A stretch of DNA of 6,188 nucleotides from positions 1 through 6,188 of the forward strand of contig CAJXZI010000126.1 of NCBI GenBank assembly GCA_913063005.1. Reading direction: 5' to 3'. The stretch is from an uncultured Halieaceae bacterium. Lineage in GTDB: Bacteria > Pseudomonadota > Gammaproteobacteria > Pseudomonadales > Halieaceae. The translations under genes were made by a program, and so were the position numbers. Under the pieces are notes generated by a model. The model saw only the letters and a list, made by a program, of their open reading frames with translations, had not been told where the DNA came from and made no database searches. Position 1 is the stretch's first letter. Each line of letters begins with the position of its first letter. Positions 1 through 4,838 of the stretch are shown here, one piece after another.

Positions 1-1
1 T

Positions 2-604
2 ATCCATCACGGTGTTGTTGAAGCCGTGACCCATGTGCAAGCTGCCGGTGACATTGCAGACTTAGTTCAGGGAGATGCGCTCTTCATCAATGCAGGGAGA
101 GGCAGCTTGATAACGTGTGAGGCAGTTGAGCGGCTGTTGGAGCACAATGTAGAGGTCGTTCTTGATACTTGGCCGGAGGAGCCAGAGGTGCCATTAGAGC
201 TGCTTAATCGAGTTCGGTTCGGAACACCTCACATAGCGGGTTATTCGGAATTATCTAAAAACAACGCCACAGACTTTCTGGTGCCCGCGCTGATGAATGC
301 TTTGGCGCTCGACAGCGACGGTGCGCTGGTAGAGCACCATAGTGCATCGCCGATAGTACTCACGTATGCAGGGGATGATTTGCAAACGCTGTCAGCGTTA
401 CTCCGTGATATCGGCCGTATCGAACAGGATGATCGCGATTTTCGCCTCGCATGGGCCAAGGATCAAAGCCCAGAGGGGTTCGAAACACAACGTCGCCAAT
501 ACGCGATGCGCCAACAACTCCAGGGCTCAGTGGTATCCGTAAAGCCTGAGTTGACACCACGCTTAGCAGGCTGGATGAAGAGTCTTGGTGTTGCCGTCGT
601 TTAG
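2..604 (+). CDS. pdxB: Erythronate-4-phosphate dehydrogenase, C-terminal part (5' end outside window)
   Basis: PdxB oxidises 4-phospho-D-erythronate to 2-oxo-3-hydroxy-4-phosphobutanoate, the second step of DXP-dependent pyridoxal 5'-phosphate synthesis in the cytoplasm. The reading frame is open from the left edge, so about 200 residues of a protein usually near 380 are present. Numbering from the edge, the end of the NAD-binding domain shows INAGRG (29-34) with the expected catalytic Arg33. DTWPEEPE (55-62) follows, with Asp55 and Glu60, then TPHIAGYS (75-82) with the catalytic His77. These three residues match the Arg/Glu/His set of D-2-hydroxyacid dehydrogenases. The DTW-x-x-EPE and HIAGYS wording is characteristic of PdxB rather than SerA or other relatives. 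The remaining ~120 residues match the length of the PdxB-specific C-terminal dimerisation domain. The segment after HIAGYS reads ELSKNNAT, which departs from the EGK-x-RGT wording I recall for the family. The GTG at 26 is internal, not a start. Confidence 0.9.
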   Translation: MHHGVVEAVTHVQAAGDIADLVQGDALFINAGRGSLITCEAVERLLEHNVEVVLDTWPEEPEVPLELLNRVRFGTPHIAGYSELSKNNATDFLVPALMNALALDSDGALVEHHSASPIVLTYAGDDLQTLSALLRDIGRIEQDDRDFRLAWAKDQSPEGFETQRRQYAMRQQLQGSVVSVKPELTPRLAGWMKSLGVAVV

Positions 605-631
605 TCGTCTTCGCTTTACCTAATGTTGACG

Positions 632-664
632 AGGGATGCGGAGATCCCTGCCGTTTCAAAACGG
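632..664. other. Two adjacent small hairpins downstream of pdxB
   Basis: Two perfect inverted repeats sit back to back 28 nt after the pdxB stop. AGGGAT (632-637) pairs with ATCCCT (644-649) around a 6-nt loop. CCGTT (651-655) pairs with AACGG (660-664) around a 4-nt loop, extendable by one inner T-A pair. Neither is followed by a run of T on either strand, so this is not a standard intrinsic terminator. It could be a 3'-end stabilising structure or a processing site for the pdxB message, or chance. Confidence 0.4.
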
Positions 665-710
665 TGCTGAGGCAACGCAACGAATCAAGTCGATGGAGTA
701 CAACGTCCTA

Positions 711-740
711 TTGAAATCCGGTAATTTCCCCTCATATCAA
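711..740 (+). promoter_or_regulatory. Possible sigma70-type promoter for msrB
   Basis: TTGAAA (711-716, 5/6 to the -35 consensus) and TATCAA (735-740, 4/6 to the -10 consensus) are separated by 18 bp. They lie about 37 bp before the msrB start codon, which would give a leader of roughly 30 nt. The spacing and position are reasonable, but the -10 element is weak, and readthrough from pdxB is not excluded. Confidence 0.35.
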
Positions 741-776
741 TGTAGAGAGTAAATAAACGCACGAAGAGAGGCTGTT

Positions 777-1163
777 ATGACTGATAAAGATGATGCTTAT
801 TGGCGAGAGAAGCTGACGGCGGACGAGTATCACGTGCTCCGTCAGAAGGGCACAGAGCGCGCGTTTACGGGTGAGTATTGGGATACCACTGATGCAGGCA
901 CGTATAAGTGTCGGGGCTGTGGTGAGGTACTCTTTCAGTCAGAAAGTAAGTTCGATGCCGGGTGTGGTTGGCCTAGCTTCGATCGTCCAGTAGCCGAGGC
1001 GGCAATTGCTGAGGAGCGCGACACAAGCTATGGCATGGTTCGTACGGAAGTGCTTTGCCATAACTGTGGAGGTCACCTTGGGCATGTCTTCCCCGACGGA
1101 CCTACAGAGACAGGGTTACGCTACTGTATCAATAGCTTGTCGATTGATCTTGCGAAGGAGTGA
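777..1163 (+). CDS. msrB: Peptide-methionine (R)-S-oxide reductase MsrB
   Basis: MsrB reduces the R-epimer of methionine sulfoxide in proteins (and poorly the free amino acid) back to methionine, with electrons from thioredoxin. The 128-residue protein is a complete single-domain MsrB. It has no signal peptide and no fused MsrA domain, so it should be cytoplasmic. The structural zinc site is visible as CRGC (Cys45, Cys48) and CHNC (Cys94, Cys97). Cys63 in GCGWPSF is the expected resolving cysteine. The active-site block is GGHLGHVF (98-105; His100 and His103) with RYCINSLS (116-122), where Cys117 is the catalytic nucleophile. Having both Cys63 and Cys117 indicates the classic disulfide/thioredoxin mechanism. 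The ATG at 777 is preceded by a purine-rich GAAGAGAG (763-770) at suitable spacing, and the N-terminus matches family length. The gene is monocistronic here, 172 bp after pdxB and convergent with the minus-strand methionine operon. Confidence 0.97.
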   Translation: MTDKDDAYWREKLTADEYHVLRQKGTERAFTGEYWDTTDAGTYKCRGCGEVLFQSESKFDAGCGWPSFDRPVAEAAIAEERDTSYGMVRTEVLCHNCGGHLGHVFPDGPTETGLRYCINSLSIDLAKE

Positions 1164-1203
1164 TCGACAGGCAATCGATTAAGTAGCAGCGTTTATCATC
1201 CTT

Positions 1204-1218
1204 ATCAGCTCTGCTGAT
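1204..1218. other. Small hairpin in the msrB convergent gap
   Basis: ATCAGC (1204-1209) and GCTGAT (1213-1218) form a perfect 6-bp stem with a 3-nt loop, 40 nt after the msrB stop and about 190 nt beyond the end of the opposing operon. The position suits a bidirectional 3'-end structure, but there is no T tract on either strand, so terminator function is unproven. I see nothing else supportable between 1164 and 1409. Confidence 0.3.
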
Positions 1219-1409
1219 CAGACAGTTCAGACAAGCATGGGTAGCAAGGCTCGGCTGGCGTTGGAACCTAGTGAATTTAGCCCATCCGACCTCGGATTCA
1301 TGGAATCATTGTTTCAGGCTATCTTGCCTCATGACGGATGAGCTACCGGAAAGGTGGCCAAGTGACCATGAAACACAGGCTAAAGAGGCATTGGAGGCGG
1401 AGCTTTGGT

Positions 1410-2345
1410 TCAGGGAACGAGAGCTTCGGTTGTCTCAATACCTTGTTCATCAAGATAGGCTCGAATGGCTTTGATGTGATCAGGCCCAATTTCGCAGCAG
1501 CCACCGATGATCGCTACACCCATCTCTAGCCAGGTTTTTACGAATGCTAAATAGTCTTCAGGTCCGAGATCTTTGCGACTTGCGAGTCGATCCACTGTAC
1601 TGCCCGGTACTAAGGCCTCCACGGAGGTAAAGCCATTGGCATAGGCGCCGCATCGAATTCCCGAGGGAAGAGCTATCTTTAGCCCCTCGGTAACAACCTC
1701 GGGCGTCGAGCAGTTGAGCATGATGGCGTCAGGTGAGTAGGGCTTTACTGCGGTTATTGCATCCTCTAGGAGCTCTCCAGAGCGAAGTTTTTGGGGGTCA
1801 CTATCGCTTAGGGTGAATGCTACGGCGCCGGTAACACCCGCATCGCGAATCGCTTTTGCGCCTGCCGTTGCCTCGGTGATGTTACTCATGGTCTCCAATA
1901 GAAACCCGTCGACACTGTCTTTCTGCAATGTCACCAATTCACTGTATTGCTCGTAGGCACTGTCGAAGTCTGGCGCCACAGTATGATCATAGGACGCGTT
2001 CAGCGGCGGTAATGACGCAACTGTCGATACAGGGTTCGTAGCGGAAGATGCGCTGATACCCGCTTTCGCCGTATTTGCCGCCACGTCTAACATCTCCTTA
2101 ACAGAGTGCTCCGGTGCAAATGTCTTTAGTCGATGACGACTGACTGCGTAGGTGTTTAGACATATAACGCGTGCGCCCGCATCACAAAAGTCTCGGTGGA
2201 TTTCCGAGACCAAATGGGGCTCATCGAGCATGACCTTAGTCGACCATAGTGGGTGGGGCGGTGCCGAGCTTCGTTTAATCAGTTCTTGACCCAGCCCACC
2301 ATCGAGGAGTGTGATTTTCATAGTGCTAAGGTTTTCATCGCTCAT
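1410..2345 (-). CDS. Homocysteine S-methyltransferase family protein
   Basis: Members of this zinc-dependent family transfer a methyl group to homocysteine to make methionine. Donors differ: S-methylmethionine for MmuM, betaine for BHMT, methylfolate for the MetH N-terminal module. The 311-residue protein is full length for a stand-alone member (MmuM is about 310). It opens with LLDGGLGQEL (13-22), followed by LWSTKVM (33-39), LLETMSN (149-155) and VAFTLSD (175-181). The three zinc-binding cysteines are in place: Cys212 in LNCS, and Cys283 and Cys284 in IGGCCEIGP. The methyl donor cannot be read from sequence. Start choice: the ATG at 2345 has GAGGA (2357-2353) 7 nt upstream. A longer frame to 2453 would add 36 unconserved residues that overlap the hydrolase gene. 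The next ATG (2321) lacks a clear Shine-Dalgarno. It is the last gene of the metY operon, 10 nt after the hydrolase stop. Downstream it converges on msrB. Confidence 0.9.
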   Translation of the reverse strand: MSDENLSTMKITLLDGGLGQELIKRSSAPPHPLWSTKVMLDEPHLVSEIHRDFCDAGARVICLNTYAVSRHRLKTFAPEHSVKEMLDVAANTAKAGISASSATNPVSTVASLPPLNASYDHTVAPDFDSAYEQYSELVTLQKDSVDGFLLETMSNITEATAGAKAIRDAGVTGAVAFTLSDSDPQKLRSGELLEDAITAVKPYSPDAIMLNCSTPEVVTEGLKIALPSGIRCGAYANGFTSVEALVPGSTVDRLASRKDLGPEDYLAFVKTWLEMGVAIIGGCCEIGPDHIKAIRAYLDEQGIETTEALVP

Positions 2346-2355
2346 TGCATTATCC

Positions 2356-3147
2356 TCAGAGCAGGTGCTCTTTGAGTTGATCGAGTACATGGTTGGGGTC
2401 TTCCACCATGAGCGAATGTCCCGCACCCGGCACGACACTGATACGTGCCTCATTAAGCGTCGACTGTAAGGTTTTCGTCGCTCGCAACGGTGTTAGACGA
2501 TCGGCATCGCCATGAATCATTAAACTTGGCGCAGTGATTTCTGCTGCAGCCTCAAGTCCGTTCCGATAGGCATTGCAAGCCCTCATATCGAGATCCAGTG
2601 CGGCCTGTATTTCGTCCTCGTAGCGTCGCATGCTATCGCTCACCATCCACATACCAGGATTGGGATTGCCGCCCATCAAGTTTTGTTTGCTGAAACCAAA
2701 CGAAGTGAGCATTGCATGTGCGGCCCCCGGTTTATTGGCGGTCGCATCGAGAATAGGTTCTGACACAGGCATCGGTGCAATCGAGCCGATGAGGACGACT
2801 TTGGAGGCGCGCGCTTTGATTTTCGAGGCTGTCTCTAGGGTAATGAGGCTGCCCATGCTGTGACCGACAAGCGCTACCTGTTCAAGTTTGAAGTGGTTTA
2901 GGATGTCGACCACCCATTCCGACATTGCTTCAATCGAAGTGAGCGTGGCGCCCGATGAGCGGCCGTGTCCGGGGAGGTCAATGGCCAACACATTCCAGTT
3001 ATGACGAGAAAAGTGCCGGGCAAACAGCGTCCAAACACTGTGATCGAAGCCGGCGCCATGTATAAACATCACCGAGGGCTTTGATGGGTCTATCTCTTTG
3101 TTATTTGTGTAGAGGTAAACCTGCTCGTTGTTGATGGTCAGCTTCAT
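2356..3147 (-). CDS. Alpha/beta hydrolase, substrate unknown
   Basis: This is a 263-residue alpha/beta-hydrolase-fold protein with the full catalytic machinery. FIHGAGFDHSVW (28-39) supplies the HG oxyanion-hole region. DLPGHGRS (57-64) is the usual turn. The nucleophile elbow GHSMGS (95-100) carries Ser97. HGDADRLTP (212-220) carries the likely acid Asp216, and GAGHS (241-245) the His244. No signal peptide or membrane segment is seen, so it is probably cytoplasmic. The cap region (about 125-200) is Met- and Asn-rich and gives no clue to the substrate. It is not MetX-like: homoserine acetyltransferases are longer and have a different elbow. The ATG at 3147 overlaps the metY stop as ATGA, with GGAGG (3161-3157) lying inside the end of metY, so translation is probably coupled. 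Placement between metY and a homocysteine methyltransferase suggests a role with a sulfur or methyl metabolite, possibly an ester or thioester. That is inference only. Confidence 0.92.
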   Translation of the reverse strand: MKLTINNEQVYLYTNNKEIDPSKPSVMFIHGAGFDHSVWTLFARHFSRHNWNVLAIDLPGHGRSSGATLTSIEAMSEWVVDILNHFKLEQVALVGHSMGSLITLETASKIKARASKVVLIGSIAPMPVSEPILDATANKPGAAHAMLTSFGFSKQNLMGGNPNPGMWMVSDSMRRYEDEIQAALDLDMRACNAYRNGLEAAAEITAPSLMIHGDADRLTPLRATKTLQSTLNEARISVVPGAGHSLMVEDPNHVLDQLKEHLL

Positions 3148-4457
3148 TTACCAGCGCCTCCAGCGGTCTTTTCAGCGGCGCGTAAACCTGCTTTGAGGTC
3201 TGCTATCAAATCTTTCGGATCTTCTAGGCCCACGGAGAGACGGATGGTGCCTTCTCCAATGCCTGCTGCCGCAAGCGCTGCCTCATCCATACGGAAGTGC
3301 GTGGTACTGGCTGGATGAATGACGAGCGACTTCGCATCGCCAACATTCGCCAAGTGCGAGAAGAGGTTTAGCGCGTTTACAAAAGAGATACCTGCCTCAC
3401 GGCCACCTTTGATTTCAAAGGTAAACACCGCGCTGGTGCCTTTGGGGAAGAGCTCTTGCGCTAATACATGGTCGGGGTGACTCTCTAGATCAGGATGCGC
3501 GACGCCTGCGACAGCATCATGACCATTTAAAAACTCGACAACCGCGCGGGTGTTTGAAATATGCTTTTCCATCCTCACCCCAAGCGTTTCCATACCTTGC
3601 ATAATGTAGAAGGCACTGGTTGGACTCTGGCAGGCGCCAAAATCGCGTAGCCCCTCTTTACGCGCTCTCGAGATAAACGCCGCGGGACCAAACTCCTCGG
3701 TAAACACGAGGTTATGAAAACCTTTATAAGGCTCTGAAAGTTGAGGGAATTTACCGGAAGCGTCCCAATCGAAACGCCCACCATCGACAAGCAATCCACC
3801 GATAACGATGCCGTGGCCACTCAAAAATTTAGTGGCAGAGTGCATGACAAGGTCAGCACCAAGTTCAAATGGTTTAATGAGGTAAGGGGTCGTAAAGGTG
3901 GAGTCAACAAGCAGGGGTATGCCGTTTTCGTGCGCGATGGCGGATATGCGGGGAATGTTTAAAACATCCAGCCCGGGGTTGCCAACAGTTTCACCGAAAA
4001 TCAGACGGGTCTCTGGACGTATCGCTGCTCGCACAGCGTCTTCGTCACGTGGATCGATAAAGGTTGTGGTGATACCGAAGCGTGGGAGGGTATAGGCCAA
4101 TAAATTGTGGCTCCCGCCGTACAGCGCACTGGACGCAACAATATGTGCCCCCGCGTCCATGATAGTCATGATAGCCAGCTGAAGTGCTGCCTGGCCACTC
4201 GCAGTGGCAATGGCGCCAACACCGCCCTCAAGCGCTGCGATGCGCTCCTCGAGAACCGCCGTGGTTGGGTTGCTCAGACGCGAGTAAACGTGGCCAGGGC
4301 GCTCCATATTGAACAGCGCCGCAGCATAGTCAGAGTCTGGAAAACAATAGGACGCCGTTTGATAAATCGGCGTTGCGCGCGCGCCTGTTGCGGGGTCAGG
4401 TTTGCCACCAGCATGTAGCGCTAGCGTATCTAACTCGGCGGGGGAATAGTCTTTCAT
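3144..4457 (-). CDS. metY: O-acetylhomoserine sulfhydrylase (aminocarboxypropyltransferase)
   Basis: MetY is a PLP enzyme of the Cys/Met-metabolism family. It replaces the acetyl group of O-acetylhomoserine with sulfide to give homocysteine, or with methanethiol to give methionine directly. The 437-residue length fits MetY (about 425-445) rather than the shorter MetB/MetC/MetZ. Visible features are TLALHAG near the N-terminus, YSRLSNPT (58-65) with the phosphate-binding Tyr/Arg pair, ALYGG (111-115) with the ring-stacking Tyr113, and VDSTF (184-188) with the Asp185 that contacts the PLP nitrogen. HSATKFLSGHG (206-216) carries the Schiff-base Lys210, and IRLSVG (405-410) the substrate-carboxylate Arg406. 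The long insert around 228-280 (FDWDASG through GACQSP) is typical of MetY. The start at 4457 is preferred over 4505: it has a modest AAGAG (4470-4466) upstream and matches the family N-terminus. The extra 16 residues look unconserved and would overlap a possible -10 element. It is first in a three-gene operon. Confidence 0.95.
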   Translation of the reverse strand: MKDYSPAELDTLALHAGGKPDPATGARATPIYQTASYCFPDSDYAAALFNMERPGHVYSRLSNPTTAVLEERIAALEGGVGAIATASGQAALQLAIMTIMDAGAHIVASSALYGGSHNLLAYTLPRFGITTTFIDPRDEDAVRAAIRPETRLIFGETVGNPGLDVLNIPRISAIAHENGIPLLVDSTFTTPYLIKPFELGADLVMHSATKFLSGHGIVIGGLLVDGGRFDWDASGKFPQLSEPYKGFHNLVFTEEFGPAAFISRARKEGLRDFGACQSPTSAFYIMQGMETLGVRMEKHISNTRAVVEFLNGHDAVAGVAHPDLESHPDHVLAQELFPKGTSAVFTFEIKGGREAGISFVNALNLFSHLANVGDAKSLVIHPASTTHFRMDEAALAAAGIGEGTIRLSVGLEDPKDLIADLKAGLRAAEKTAGGAGK

Positions 4458-4503
4458 GATTTCAGCTCTTTTCTGCGCGCCAGGCGACGCCGTGAAGCGC
4501 CGC

Positions 4504-4509
4504 ATTGTA
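4504..4509 (-). promoter_or_regulatory. Possible -10 element for the metY operon
   Basis: Read on the minus strand this is TACAAT, 5/6 to the sigma70 -10 consensus, about 46 nt before the metY ATG. No convincing -35 lies 16-18 bp upstream, so it would need an activator or be weak. The alternative is readthrough from the tRNA promoter. No clear binding site for a methionine regulator was identified. Confidence 0.3.
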
Positions 4510-4539
4510 CGCGCTTCTGCAGAAACGTGAGAGAAAAAT

Positions 4540-4615
4540 TGGAGCGGGAAACGAGGTTCGAACTCGCGACCTCAACCTTGGCAAGGTTGCGCTCTACCAG
4601 CTGAGCTATTCCCGC
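4540..4615 (-). tRNA. tRNA-Gly (anticodon GCC)
   Basis: The 76-nt sequence folds into a complete cloverleaf: acceptor GCGGGAA/TTCCCGC, D stem GCTC/GAGC, anticodon stem CAACC/GGTTG with loop TTGCCAA, and T arm with TTCGAAC. The last T-stem pair is G-U. The discriminator base is T and CCA is encoded. The anticodon GCC (4582-4580) reads GGC and GGU glycine codons. It follows tRNA-Glu by 6 nt and is almost certainly processed from the same precursor. A short T run (4539-4535 region) follows the CCA. Confidence 0.98.
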
Positions 4616-4621
4616 AAAAAA

Positions 4622-4697
4622 TGGCGTCCCCTAGGGGGTTCGAACCCCTGTTCCCGCCGTGAAAGGGCGGTGTCCTAGGCCACTAGACGAAGGGGAC
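4622..4697 (-). tRNA. tRNA-Glu (anticodon TTC)
   Basis: The 76-nt cloverleaf has acceptor GTCCCCT/AGGGGAC, D stem GTCT/GGAC with a terminal G-U, anticodon stem CCGCC/GGCGG with loop CTTTCAC, and T stem AGGGG/CCCCT around TTCGAAC. The discriminator is G and CCA is encoded. The anticodon TTC (4663-4661) reads GAA and GAG. In most bacteria this tRNA also supplies glutamyl-tRNA for tetrapyrrole synthesis. It is the promoter-proximal gene of a Glu-Gly pair, and both genes are followed by the same ATTTTT string. Confidence 0.98.
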
Positions 4698-4735
4698 GGA
4701 ACGTGGTGCACGTAGTGCTCTTCGTAAGGTCGCGC

Positions 4736-4764
4736 ATAGTAGTGAGACTAAGTTCCGTCGTCAA
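4736..4764 (-). promoter_or_regulatory. Promoter of the tRNA-Glu/tRNA-Gly transcript
   Basis: On the minus strand TTGACG (4764-4759; 5/6 to the -35 consensus) is followed after exactly 17 bp by TACTAT (4741-4736; 5/6 to the -10 consensus). The next bases, GCGCGACC, form a GC-rich discriminator of the kind found at stable-RNA promoters under stringent (ppGpp) control. A start near 4729 would give a leader of about 30 nt before tRNA-Glu. Sequence, spacing and position all agree. Control by ppGpp is inferred from the discriminator only. Confidence 0.8.
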
Positions 4765-4780
4765 GCATTCTTGCAAAGGT

Positions 4781-4810
4781 TTCGAAAAACTTCTTCGTTT
4801 TAGGTAAACT
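4781..4810 (+). promoter_or_regulatory. Weak candidate promoter for yadGH
   Basis: The best -10 look-alike before yadG is TAAACT (4805-4810, 4/6), with TTCGAA (4781-4786) 18 bp upstream as a poor -35. A better -35-like TTGCAA occurs at 4771-4776 but has no acceptable -10 at 16-18 bp. The real promoter must lie in the 4698-4838 divergent region unless another sigma factor is used. Confidence 0.2.
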
Positions 4811-4833
4811 CCGCGCTCCTTTTTGTAGCGGAG
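4809..4833 (+). promoter_or_regulatory. Inverted repeat covering the yadG Shine-Dalgarno
   Basis: CTCCGC (4809-4814) is perfectly complementary to GCGGAG (4828-4833), with a 13-nt T-rich loop. GCGGAG contains the yadG Shine-Dalgarno GGAG (4830-4833), 5 nt before the ATG. A second, mutually exclusive pairing, GCTCC (4814-4818) with GGAGC (4830-4834), would cover the same site. If transcription begins upstream of 4809, the RNA could hide the ribosome binding site. If it begins near 4817, as the weak TAAACT element implies, the stem would not be in the message. Confidence 0.4.
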
Positions 4834-4838
4834 CCCTC

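Noticed and set aside
1271..1474. Plus-strand open frame of 67 codons (or 47 from the ATG at 1331) with a charged, helix-like C-terminal half, in the gap after msrB.
   Set aside because: No Shine-Dalgarno precedes either ATG. The last ~65 bp run antisense through the methyltransferase C-terminus, and the protein resembles nothing I recognise. Conservation in relatives would be needed to revive it.
2346..2453. A 36-residue N-terminal extension of the methyltransferase frame.
   Set aside because: It overlaps the end of the hydrolase gene, its sequence is unlike the family, and a good Shine-Dalgarno sits before the ATG at 2345.
4458..4505. A longer metY start at 4505 that adds 16 residues.
   Set aside because: There is no Shine-Dalgarno, the arginine-rich extension is not typical of MetY, and it overlaps the possible -10 element TACAAT.
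4458..4539. A possible SAM-sensing riboswitch (for example SAM-II) in the metY leader.
   Set aside because: The leader is GC-rich with short imperfect stems, and I could not match the conserved core or pseudoknot of any SAM riboswitch class. A covariance-model search would settle it.
4616..4621. The ATTTTT strings after both tRNAs as intrinsic terminators.
   Set aside because: There is no dedicated GC-rich hairpin before either T run. The first lies inside the tRNA pair, where termination would make no sense.
4696..4758. A 7-bp inverted repeat, ACGGAAC (4696-4702) and GTTCCGT (4752-4758), flanking the tRNA transcription start region.
   Set aside because: One arm is at the tRNA-Glu 5' end and the other is in the promoter spacer, so they do not share a transcript. 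A 7-bp match over this distance is not far from chance.
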